9,094 bases of DNA from Chloroflexota bacterium (lineage in GTDB: Bacteria > Chloroflexota > Dehalococcoidia > GIF9 > UBA5629). Positions within the stretch are counted from its first letter, which is position 1, and every line of letters begins with the position of its first letter. Below are positions 1-5,534 of the stretch, in pieces. The translations under genes were made by a program, and so were the position numbers. The stretch is from NCBI GenBank assembly GCA_026389695.1, contig JAPLHI010000029.1, positions 1-9,094 of the forward strand, in the 5' to 3' direction. The notes below the pieces were generated by a model. The model had not been told where the DNA came from. It saw nothing but the letters and a program-made list of their open reading frames with translations, and did not search any database.

Positions 1-23
1 ATCCGCCCCTAAAGGTTTTTCAA

Positions 24-200
24 GTCATTGGGAGGAGCCGCAAGCGGCGTGGCTATCCTTATATAGGTTGTCATTGCGAAGCCCGTAGGGCTGTGGCAAT
101 CTCTATAAGCGAAGACGGTTGCCCCTTGATCCTAAAGATTACCACGGGACTTCGTCCCTCGTAATGACATGGATGCGCACGCTGACGCTCGCAATGACAT
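24..200. repeat. Cluster of REP-like palindromic elements
   Basis: Three clear copies and one degraded copy of a short element are visible, each of the general form GTCATTG..(hairpin)..GTGG-CAATC. Copy A is at 24-60 on the plus strand, with inner stem GCCGC/GCGGC. Copy B is at 70-103 on the plus strand, with inner stem AGCCC/GGGCT and outer arms ATTGC/GCAAT. Copy C is at 136-168 in inverted orientation, with inner stem GGGAC/GTCCC and outer arms ATTAC/GTAAT. A remnant ending in CGCAATGACAT lies at about 175-200. B and C face each other with a 32-bp spacer, giving a large B-C inverted pair. The stems differ in sequence but stay paired. Elements of this type are scattered in many bacterial genomes, usually between genes, and are often attributed to REP-associated (RAYT-like) transposases. 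No transposase is present here. The 240 bases left of the first gene hold nothing else I can support. Confidence 0.8.
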
Positions 201-240
201 GAAATCGTACATAGTTCTTTGGAATTGTAAGGTCTGGAAT

Positions 241-528
241 CTAAGTAAATATCTCTATTTCTTTTTCCACAATCTCGATAGTCGGGTAGTCGCGGTTAAC
301 GGTGCTGATAACGGAATTGATAATCTCGTCGACCTGACTATTATGATTACTTACACAGGCGATACCTATAGTTGTCATTTGCCAGAGGTCATGGTCGTCA
401 ACCTCGGCAATGGATATATTGAATTGCTTTTTAAGTCGGGAAACGAGCGATTTGACGATATGCCTCTTATCCTTGAGGCACTGACTCTCAGGTATGTGTA
501 TCTTAAGCCTGCAAACGCCTATATTCAC
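241..528 (-). CDS. DUF503 family (YlxP-like) protein
   Basis: This 95-aa protein matches the DUF503 family at full length. The signature stretch is residues 18-54: LKDKRHIVKSLVSRL, then FNISIAEVDDHDLWQ, then a strand ending VSN at about 60. Family members are small ferredoxin-like-fold proteins. In Firmicutes the gene (ylxP) often sits in the nusA-infB-rbfA operon, and a role near translation or ribosome maturation has been suggested but not settled. Here it stands apart from those genes. The start is GTG (526-528); no ATG is available in a sensible place. The ribosome-binding site is weak, with only a GGAG about 16 bases upstream. No promoter is obvious between it and the zinc-ribbon gene, so it is probably transcribed by read-through past the hairpin at 571-594. 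The plus-strand frame across this locus is an antisense shadow. The family call is firm; the function is not. Confidence 0.9.
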   Translation of the reverse strand: MNIGVCRLKIHIPESQCLKDKRHIVKSLVSRLKKQFNISIAEVDDHDLWQMTTIGIACVSNHNSQVDEIINSVISTVNRDYPTIEIVEKEIEIFT

Positions 529-570
529 CGGAAGTGAAGTAATCCGCTCCAGAGCTGTCCGATTGTTAAA

Positions 571-602
571 CCTCCCGCGGGAGACTGCGGGAGGGGTTTT
601 TT
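571..602. terminator. GC-rich hairpin with U-run on the plus side
   Basis: CCTCCCGC (571-578) pairs perfectly with GCGGGAGG (587-594) around an 8-nt loop. On the plus strand it is followed by GG and six T's (597-602), a textbook intrinsic terminator. The flanking genes are both on the minus strand. In that direction the hairpin is followed only by TTTAAC, with the A-run lying before the stem. It may act in both directions, more weakly on minus, which would partly insulate the DUF503 gene from the zinc-ribbon gene. Confidence 0.7.
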
Positions 603-609
603 CTACGTA

Positions 610-903
610 TTAGCGGGTGGGCTTAGTTTCTGCGTAACAGTTGCTGCAGTAGACTGGCCGTTCCTGTCTTGGTTCAAAAGGAACCTCGCAATCACTGCCG
701 CACCGGGCACATGTAGCATGGTACATCTGCCTGGGTTGACCGGAATTGCGACCACGACTCTGCTTCCGGTTTGATCTGCAGTCAGCACACCGTTTAGGCT
801 CATTCTGCAGTCCTTTGGATTCGTAGAATTCCTGTTCACCTATTGTAAAGATGAAGGGTTTGCCGCACTCGGCACAGGTTAAGGTCTTTTCCTCTAGGGC
901 CAT
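610..903 (-). CDS. Double zinc-ribbon protein (probable zinc-ribbon domain family)
   Basis: This 97-aa soluble protein carries two cysteine-pair modules. The first, residues 10-42, is CAEC-GKPFIFTIGEQEFYESKG-LQNEPKRC-ADC. Its F-T-x-GEQEFY...K-G-x-x-NEPKRC core is typical of the 'probable zinc-ribbon' family. The second, residues 65-89, is CARCG...VPFEPRQERPVYCSNC. Each CxxC...CxxC set should hold one zinc. The linker at residues 43-60 is rich in R, Q, S and G and is probably disordered, suggesting nucleic-acid or ribosome contact, though no function is established. The start is ATG at 901-903, with a strong AAGGAGG 5 bases upstream; the stop is TAA. Similar proteins are widespread in anaerobes such as Chloroflexota and Clostridia. 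It is divergently transcribed from the DoxX-like gene across a 232-bp intergenic region and is likely co-transcribed with the DUF503 gene. Confidence 0.88.
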   Translation of the reverse strand: MALEEKTLTCAECGKPFIFTIGEQEFYESKGLQNEPKRCADCRSNRKQSRGRNSGQPRQMYHATCARCGSDCEVPFEPRQERPVYCSNCYAETKPTR

Positions 904-963
904 TGATGCCTCCTTGTTGAAAATAGCTATGCCCCGTTGGTTCTGGTACGGTCTATATTCGGC

Positions 964-977
964 TCAAGACCTCTTGA
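964..977. promoter_or_regulatory. Perfect short palindrome, candidate operator
   Basis: TCAAG-ACCT-CTTGA is a perfect 5+5 inverted repeat about 60 bp upstream of the zinc-ribbon gene start, in the divergent intergenic region. I could not find a convincing -35/-10 pair next to it for the minus-strand gene. An operator role is a guess from position and symmetry only. Confidence 0.25.
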
Positions 978-1020
978 AACATATGCAGGGAGTCTGAGTC
1001 CCGGCAAATACGGTCTCCCG

Positions 1021-1046
1021 CTCTAAGAGGTTGCCAGTCTAAGACT
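1021..1046. promoter_or_regulatory. Two tandem TCTAAGA-core palindromes
   Basis: CTCT-A-AGAG (1021-1029) and AGTCT-A-AGACT (1036-1046) are both perfect odd-length palindromes sharing the core TCTAAGA. Their centres, 1025 and 1041, are exactly 16 bp apart. They lie just upstream of the predicted -35 at 1063, a usual place for an activator or repressor pair controlling the rightward DoxX-like/lipoprotein transcript. No regulator gene is in the window. Confidence 0.35.
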
Positions 1047-1062
1047 CGCCATAAACCAAGGT

Positions 1063-1092
1063 TTGCATACGTGCATTAGTGTAGATTATAAT
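1063..1092 (+). promoter_or_regulatory. Sigma-70-type promoter for the DoxX-like/lipoprotein pair
   Basis: A -35 TTGCAT (1063-1068) and a perfect -10 TATAAT (1087-1092) are separated by 18 bp. The expected start is about 1099, giving a leader of roughly 37 nt before the ATG at 1136. This is the best promoter in the window by match to consensus. Confidence 0.65.
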
Positions 1093-1135
1093 CTTTCTGA
1101 AGTCAAGACCCATTTTTTAGATTGAGGATAAATTG

Positions 1136-1681
1136 ATGTCAGTTTATGATGTATATAAGAACCGCCCTATGGTGCGTGATATTATCAGCATTGTTGCCTG
1201 TGTGGTTTTAGGAGCAATTCTCATTTTTTCGGGCACAGGCAAGTTAGGAGGGTTAGGACAGATGCCGGGCCAGACCGAGTTTCTGGACAGGTTTATTCCT
1301 GATTTCCTGCTCACGCCGGATTTCGCCTATTTTATAGGTACATACTTCATACCCTGGATCTTACCTATTGCCGAGTTCATTCTCGGCATGCTGCTGATCC
1401 TAGGCATCATGCCGCGGCTGATGGCAATACTATTTCTGCCGCTTGTACTTGGCTTCATGGCGAATAACTCCTACATGATCATGACGGGCTTAAAAGAATA
1501 CCCGGATTGCGGTTGCTTTGGAATCTGGGAAAGGATACTCGGCCCGGTTTCTCCCCTTCAGTCCATGTATATGGATATCGGGATGTTCATTCTGGCGGTG
1601 ATTATAATAGTAGTACATCCGGCGCCATTCTTCTCACACCAGTTCTGGGTCGACAAGATATTTGCCAGGAATAAGATTTAA
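1136..1681 (+). CDS. DoxX/MauE-like four-helix membrane protein
   Basis: This integral membrane protein has 181 aa. Four hydrophobic segments are visible at about residues 15-32, 66-90, 92-114 and 144-162. The first carries the FSGTGKL motif typical of the DoxX family. A short CxCFG motif (Cys125, Cys127) lies between the third and fourth helices. This is characteristic of the MauE/DoxX-type branch linked to disulfide or electron transfer, as in methylamine utilization MauE and the VKOR/DoxD-like proteins. I chose ATG at 1136 over the adjacent TTG at 1133, because GAGG (1124-1127) then sits 8 bases upstream and ATG is the stronger start. The lipoprotein gene follows after 38 bp with no terminator, so the two are probably one transcript from the promoter at 1063-1092. 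A role moving reducing equivalents across the membrane is inferred from the motif only; the substrate is unknown. Confidence 0.8.
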   Translation: MSVYDVYKNRPMVRDIISIVACVVLGAILIFSGTGKLGGLGQMPGQTEFLDRFIPDFLLTPDFAYFIGTYFIPWILPIAEFILGMLLILGIMPRLMAILFLPLVLGFMANNSYMIMTGLKEYPDCGCFGIWERILGPVSPLQSMYMDIGMFILAVIIIVVHPAPFFSHQFWVDKIFARNKI

Positions 1682-1719
1682 CCGAGTTATTCCCTGTAAC
1701 AACAGGAGCTGTCTATACC

Positions 1720-2469
1720 ATGCTTTTAAGAAGAAACATATTACTTTCTATCATATGCCTCTCAGTCTTGTTATTACTCTACGGCGGCTGCCAGCCGTCG
1801 AATAATCAAGTAGTTAATGAAGAACCGCCCGTTACGGAAGTAGCTAATACTTCGCCTGTTATAACCGACCTTTCGGCGGCAGACACCGTGGTACAACCGC
1901 AGGGCAGGACCCGCATGACCTGCCAGGCTAATGACGCGGAAAACGACAATCTGACCTATAAATGGACTGCATCGGCCGGAACTATTGAAGGTGACGGGGC
2001 GGCTATATTATGGACAGCTCCGGCCACGGGTGGACCCTGCTCGATATCCGTAACAGTCAGCGACGGCAAAGGGGGATCGGCTTCTAAAAACGTAATCGTC
2101 AACATTCCTGAAAAGCCCAACAACTCCCCGGTTATTAAAACATTGAGGTTTACCAGGTACCAACATAAAGCCGTTTTCATTAATCCGAATGGCACTGAGA
2201 AAGAGCTGAGGGACGCCCAGGCTCTATTAGTAGTTAAGAAATTAGATCCCGTGGAATTATCAGTCCTTGCAAGCGATCCGGATAACGATCCCCTGGATTA
2301 CAGGTGGACGAGTAACCCGGGCGGGACGATTAAAGGTGATGGGAATACCGTATGGTGGTATGCGCCCAGCGAAGCAGGTGATTTCAAAATTACCATCGAG
2401 GTAACCGATGAGAGGGGAGGCACAGCCTCTTATACCATATCTGTCACGGTTAAATGCTGCGGCGTTTAA
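1720..2469 (+). CDS. Secreted lipoprotein with two Ig/PKD-like domains
   Basis: This 249-aa protein has a charged start (MLLRR), a hydrophobic stretch at residues 7-20 and a lipobox-like YGGC with Cys24. The -3 position is Tyr instead of the usual Leu, so lipidation is likely but not certain. A short linker rich in N, E and P follows. Two tandem beta-sandwich repeats come next, at residues 44-130 and 136-245. Each opens with N-x-SPVI and shares the series A-x-D-x-x-ND-x-L-x-Y-x-W, G-x-I-x-GDG, W-x-AP and V-x-D-x-x-GG. This is the cadherin/PKD/Ig-like pattern common in surface proteins. Domain 1 has Cys68 and Cys107, placed where an Ig-type disulfide could form. Domain 2 has an insertion at about residues 143-172. 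The protein ends KCCGV. The start is ATG at 1720 with CAGGAG 11 bases upstream. The 3' end converges on the UPF0280 gene with a 19-bp gap and no hairpin. It probably acts outside the membrane in adhesion or as a partner of the DoxX-like protein; this is inference. Confidence 0.82.
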   Translation: MLLRRNILLSIICLSVLLLLYGGCQPSNNQVVNEEPPVTEVANTSPVITDLSAADTVVQPQGRTRMTCQANDAENDNLTYKWTASAGTIEGDGAAILWTAPATGGPCSISVTVSDGKGGSASKNVIVNIPEKPNNSPVIKTLRFTRYQHKAVFINPNGTEKELRDAQALLVVKKLDPVELSVLASDPDNDPLDYRWTSNPGGTIKGDGNTVWWYAPSEAGDFKITIEVTDERGGTASYTISVTVKCCGV

Positions 2470-2488
2470 AAAGTCATTAATCCCTGCG

Positions 2489-3211
2489 TTACATCCGGAC
2501 CAGTTTCACATCGCCCCAGGCACCCATCTTCTCTCCCACAATAATACCTATGCCGTTGATGCCCTTTATATTTTGTCCCAGTTTCAGTGCATAGTTAATA
2601 TCATCACCTGATTTCACGCAGTTGCCCACCGCCGTAGCAGCGGCGTCCGCTAACGCCGCTGAAGGCGCCAGGATGATAGCGGCATCCGCCAGCCCCAGGC
2701 TCAGTGAAGGCCCCACTGTGCCCGAAGACGTGCAAATACCCAGTGGTGTACTCTCAGGTTCAATCTCTAACGCCAGCTTTCCCGAAAATACTGACTTGCC
2801 CGCGAAAATACCGATACGGCGTTTTTTGCTGATTTTCATGAAGATGTCCCCGCCGTTCTCCACAATTATTTCCGGGGAATAAGCCAGCAACCGCTTCCCC
2901 ACCAGCTCGGCAACGGCGCCGGCAACCGTGGCCATAGGCCCCACACCTGCCGTTTTCGCTGCCTCAGCCATCACCTTTACTATTTCCGGGGCATCCTTTT
3001 TGACCTCCACGGGTTCGAGGCTGTGCAAAAATAACGGGTGCCGGCTGATATAATCCTCCAGCGGACCCCGGCATGCCTTTACAGCATCCAGCGCCTCGTT
3101 TGTGAGGTCGCTTCCCGCACGGATATAAAGATCGGTCTCCTTCACAGTGACTGTGAAGGAGACCAGATCGGAATCTTTGATTGAATGACGGTAAGTACGC
3201 TGATCGTACAT
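2489..3211 (-). CDS. UPF0280 / COG2122 protein, ApbE-like fold, sulfide assimilation
   Basis: This 240-aa protein has the family landmarks in order: GVGPMATVAGA (89-99), ENGGDIF (118-124), ICTSSGTVG followed by S-x-GLADAA (159-178), and ALADAAATAVGN (186-197). The family has an ApbE-like fold but is not a proven flavin transferase. In Methanosarcina acetivorans the COG2122 member (MA1715) was linked genetically to efficient sulfide use for homocysteine synthesis. Its placement directly behind the DUF39 and NIL/Fe-S genes supports that role here. The start is ATG at 3209-3211, with AGGA followed by As just upstream. It begins 19 bp after the stop of the Fe-S gene, so it is the last cistron of the operon. 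The family call is firm; the biochemical activity is not established, as the homologues have known effects but no agreed reaction. Confidence 0.92.
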   Translation of the reverse strand: MYDQRTYRHSIKDSDLVSFTVTVKETDLYIRAGSDLTNEALDAVKACRGPLEDYISRHPLFLHSLEPVEVKKDAPEIVKVMAEAAKTAGVGPMATVAGAVAELVGKRLLAYSPEIIVENGGDIFMKISKKRRIGIFAGKSVFSGKLALEIEPESTPLGICTSSGTVGPSLSLGLADAAIILAPSAALADAAATAVGNCVKSGDDINYALKLGQNIKGINGIGIIVGEKMGAWGDVKLVRM

Positions 3212-3230
3212 TTTTTCCTGTGTGTAACGT

Positions 3231-3641
3231 TTAGTAATGTAGCTCCTTAGCGCGCGGAGGGCAGGCCCTTACACAGAGCTCGCAGACAATACATTTGGAG
3301 TTATCAAACTCCACCTTCCTGGTTTTGCTCTCGAGGCTGAAAGCTCTCGTGGGACACATGGTAATACAGGCGCCGCAGTGAGTGCACCGCGTGTCATTGC
3401 GCGTTACATCCTGGCTCAGCGCTTGTATCTCCACCCCGGACTCCTGCAGATACTTGATCCCTTTATCATAGGCTTTCTGATCTCCGCTTAATTCCATAAC
3501 CATCAGTCCCTCTTCGCCGGGAGAGATGGATGCCTTGAGGATATTGAAATCCAACCCGTAGTCCCTGATCAGGTGGCTTACTACAGGCTTATCAACAGCC
3601 TTGGGAGTGAAATGCAGTACAATTTTTTTTGAAACATTCAT
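3231..3641 (-). CDS. NIL domain plus 2x[4Fe-4S] protein, homocysteine biosynthesis
   Basis: This 136-aa protein has an N-terminal ferredoxin-like NIL domain at residues 1-77; the naming NIL tripeptide is present at 33-35 (FNILKA). NIL domains are best known from the C-terminus of the methionine transporter ATPase MetN, where they bind methionine. Residues 86-97 (CTHCGACITMCP) and 117-128 (CIVCELCVRACP) are two complete CxxCxxCxxxC(P) sites, expected to hold two [4Fe-4S] clusters. This architecture matches MA1822 of Methanosarcina, the partner of the DUF39 protein in making homocysteine from aspartate semialdehyde and sulfide. It probably supplies electrons for the reductive step in the cytoplasm. 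The start is ATG at 3639-3641 behind a perfect AAAGGAGGT. That Shine-Dalgarno overlaps the TAA stop of the upstream DUF39 gene (gap 15 bp), so translation of the two is likely coupled. Confidence 0.93.
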   Translation of the reverse strand: MNVSKKIVLHFTPKAVDKPVVSHLIRDYGLDFNILKASISPGEEGLMVMELSGDQKAYDKGIKYLQESGVEIQALSQDVTRNDTRCTHCGACITMCPTRAFSLESKTRKVEFDNSKCIVCELCVRACPPRAKELHY

Positions 3642-3656
3642 TTTCTTATACCTCCT

Positions 3657-4862
3657 TTAGGGCAAAGGCCGCTCCTCCAAAGATTTCAGTTTAATACCTG
3701 ACTCAACGCCGGGTAGGGGAGCGACGGGGTCGGTGAGGAGGAAATCTCCCTTTTTAATCCATTGTTTTAGCGTATTGGCGATCTCCACAGCGCCAGGATA
3801 GCTCGACAGAGAGGCCGTAGGTATTTCTTTGCCGTTAACGCTTATCTTCCCTGACTTTAACTCCGCATAGCTAACCTCGGCCAGTACGTCAGACTTTCGC
3901 TGCGGATAGGCTTCGGAATAATCCACGACGGGCGCCAGGATATCGGCATCCGTTACCAGTGTATATTGAAGTATCTCTTCATTTAATACCGGGATGGGCA
4001 CACCGATGCCAACCGTGATAGTAGCGCCATAGCCCAGGAAGCTGGTACCCACCAGCCATTTTGGTTTCATCTGCTTGAGGTCACCGATGACGGCCAGTGT
4101 TCCGGCGCCCCGCTTGGGTACGCCGTTTTCAGTGCGCGGGGCTGACGGATTGTGCTGCGTGCCCTGCCAGGCAACGTAGCCGATGCCACCGCCAAGGAAT
4201 ATTTTGGTGCCCACGCCAATAGTCTTGTAAAACGGATCGTTAAGTAATGGGGCAAGCTGACCTGCCGAGCAGAAGTTGGCATTGCCCAGCCTCGGTTTAA
4301 GCACACCCATATAGGTATAAATCATCCTGTCACTGAGATTCACCGCAACGTTGTAGTTCTGGTAAGCGTTGCGCAAATTAAACAGTACAGATTCATTAAT
4401 CGTGTTGATGTTGATCCATGTTTCAAGCTTTTTCCTGGGATAGCAGTCAGTGCCATAAGCCGAGGCTATCAGCTTGATGTCCTTTCCGGCCACAAGCTCC
4501 TCGATGACATGGCCGCCGCCGTACTTGAACTCTCCCGGATAAATCCTGTTTTTGGGATCGTCTTCCGGTATTGCCGTTGCTCCCAGTATGACATCGACGG
4601 CCGCTACACCCGTATAAGCCGGGACATCATTAAAGTAGACCCTGCCGCCGCCGACCTTTATCCTGGGGCTGGTATGCCCCAGATTAAAGTAGGCGCTCGA
4701 TGAACACATCGGGCCGAAGGTACCTGTAGTTACTACGTCTATTTCACGGGCAGCGGTTGCCACACCCTTTTTCCTGGCTATATCTATGACTTCTTCGGCA
4801 GTAACCACCACTGCCTGACCTTTCTTAATCTTTTCGTTTATTTCGGCTATTGTTTTAGCCAT
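3657..4862 (-). CDS. DUF39 / COG1900 homocysteine biosynthesis (sulfur incorporation) protein
   Basis: This 401-aa protein is full length for the form that lacks C-terminal CBS domains. Family landmarks are TTGTFGPMCSS (Cys53), YPGEFKYGGGHVIE, ASAYGTDCYPRK (Cys140), a third cysteine in NANFCSAGQ (Cys198), and GGGIGYVAWQGTQHNP (224-239). In Methanosarcina MA1821, two conserved cysteines at about these first two positions are needed for function and are thought to carry sulfur to aspartate semialdehyde. Both are present here. The predicted role is formation of homocysteine from aspartate semialdehyde and sulfide, together with the Fe-S and UPF0280 proteins encoded next. The start is ATG at 4860-4862 with AAGGAGAG about 7 bases upstream. 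The Shine-Dalgarno immediately follows a hairpin and U-run in the leader, so its access may be regulated. The gene is intact, with no sign of recent transfer visible by eye. Confidence 0.94.
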   Translation of the reverse strand: MAKTIAEINEKIKKGQAVVVTAEEVIDIARKKGVATAAREIDVVTTGTFGPMCSSSAYFNLGHTSPRIKVGGGRVYFNDVPAYTGVAAVDVILGATAIPEDDPKNRIYPGEFKYGGGHVIEELVAGKDIKLIASAYGTDCYPRKKLETWININTINESVLFNLRNAYQNYNVAVNLSDRMIYTYMGVLKPRLGNANFCSAGQLAPLLNDPFYKTIGVGTKIFLGGGIGYVAWQGTQHNPSAPRTENGVPKRGAGTLAVIGDLKQMKPKWLVGTSFLGYGATITVGIGVPIPVLNEEILQYTLVTDADILAPVVDYSEAYPQRKSDVLAEVSYAELKSGKISVNGKEIPTASLSSYPGAVEIANTLKQWIKKGDFLLTDPVAPLPGVESGIKLKSLEERPLP

Positions 4863-4875
4863 ATTTTCTCTCCTT

Positions 4876-4928
4876 AAAAAATTTCAGCCCGCACGCTGAT
4901 TTACCGGATTGGCTCAGCCGCTGCGGGC
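4876..4928 (-). terminator. Bulged hairpin plus U-run in the leader of the sulfur operon
   Basis: On the minus strand, GCCCGCA (4928-4922) pairs with TGCGGGC (4893-4887). An inner GCTGA (4918-4914) pairs with TCAGC (4899-4895), around a 14-nt loop. After the stem come TGAAA and then six U's (4881-4876), ending at the AAGGAG of the DUF39 gene. It could be the intrinsic terminator of the hisS-nitroreductase transcript, or a transcription attenuator for the operon behind it. The 5-nt gap between stem and U-run is longer than in standard terminators, which lowers confidence. Confidence 0.5.
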
Positions 4929-4932
4929 GGAA

Positions 4933-4957
4933 AGTACCAGTTTTAGAAACCTGTACT
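4933..4957 (-). other. Second small hairpin just after the nitroreductase stop
   Basis: Plus-strand AGTACCAG (4933-4940) and CTGTACT (4951-4957) form a stem with one bulged base and a 10-nt AU-rich loop, starting 4 bases after the nitroreductase stop. With the larger hairpin next to it, the 98-bp gap is almost entirely structured RNA. No known riboswitch consensus was recognised. Confidence 0.4.
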
Positions 4958-4960
4958 ATT

Positions 4961-5512
4961 TCAACGTTTTCCGTATCTTTCGTAGGAAACTATCTCCGAC
5001 AATTCTTTCCGGGGAGGCGCTTTGGCATCAGCCGCGGGGTAACCCAGCGGAGTCATTTCCACAGCAGCTATCCCCTCAGGAAGGTCGAGTATTTCTGACA
5101 CCTTTTTCGCGTCAGGAATATATCCCACGTGCACGGTGCCCAGCCCCAGTGAGTACGCAGCCAGCGCCAGATTCTGCATGGCAATGCCTGTATCAAACAT
5201 AAACCAGTCGCCTTTATCTGTCGTCGCTTCGCCCTTGTAGTAGCCCGATTTCTTAAGCTCTGCGCAGATAACGATTATTATCGGAGCAGTCTTGATAGCC
5301 TCGGTAGCGGGATTGCCCCTGTTGAGAGTTTCTGCCAGCTTTGCTTTGGTAGCCGGGTCTTTCACCACAACATAGCGTGAGCACTGGGTATTGGCCCAGG
5401 AAGGAGCCCAGCGGGCGGCTTCGAGCACTTTATTAAGCACGTCATCTGAAACAGGCATATCCTTGTACTGGCGGATGCTGCGCCTGTTCTTGATGGCTTC
5501 TAATACGTCCAT
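4961..5512 (-). CDS. Nitroreductase family FMN oxidoreductase
   Basis: This 183-aa protein is typical in length for single-domain nitroreductases. FMN-contact motifs are visible: RRSIRQY (10-16), PSWANTQ (37-43), a central helix with SLGLGT (121-126), and PLGYP (155-159) followed by PPRKEL (166-171). Such enzymes are cytoplasmic FMN-dependent dimers that reduce nitro compounds, quinones, flavins or enones with NAD(P)H. The true substrate cannot be read from sequence. The start is ATG at 5510-5512 with AGGAGG about 10 bases upstream. It begins 22 bp after the hisS stop and so is probably co-transcribed with hisS. It lies upstream of the sulfur-assimilation genes but is separated from them by two hairpins, so a role as their reductase is possible but unproven. 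Confidence 0.9.
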   Translation of the reverse strand: MDVLEAIKNRRSIRQYKDMPVSDDVLNKVLEAARWAPSWANTQCSRYVVVKDPATKAKLAETLNRGNPATEAIKTAPIIIVICAELKKSGYYKGEATTDKGDWFMFDTGIAMQNLALAAYSLGLGTVHVGYIPDAKKVSEILDLPEGIAAVEMTPLGYPAADAKAPPRKELSEIVSYERYGKR

Positions 5513-5534
5513 TCCAGAAAATCCTCCTGGCCTT

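Noticed and set aside
169..537. A 122-codon plus-strand open frame covering 169-537
   Set aside because: It lies opposite a gene with clear DUF503 family motifs, begins inside a REP-like element, and its translation shows no recognisable domain.
603..839. A second minus-strand frame overlapping the zinc-ribbon gene
   Set aside because: The competing frame encodes two complete CxxC zinc modules with a perfect Shine-Dalgarno. This one has neither a ribosome-binding site nor motifs.
2408..2882. Plus-strand frames of 67 and 86 codons past the lipoprotein gene
   Set aside because: They are antisense to the well-supported UPF0280 gene, lack ribosome-binding sites, and have Ala/Ser-rich shadow-type translations.
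4887..4928. The plus-strand run around GCTGATTTACCGG superficially resembles the start of SAM-II riboswitch aptamers
   Set aside because: The resemblance is on the strand opposite the downstream sulfur genes. The flanking stem and the AU-rich pseudoknot partner of SAM-II are not present, and no plus-strand gene follows.
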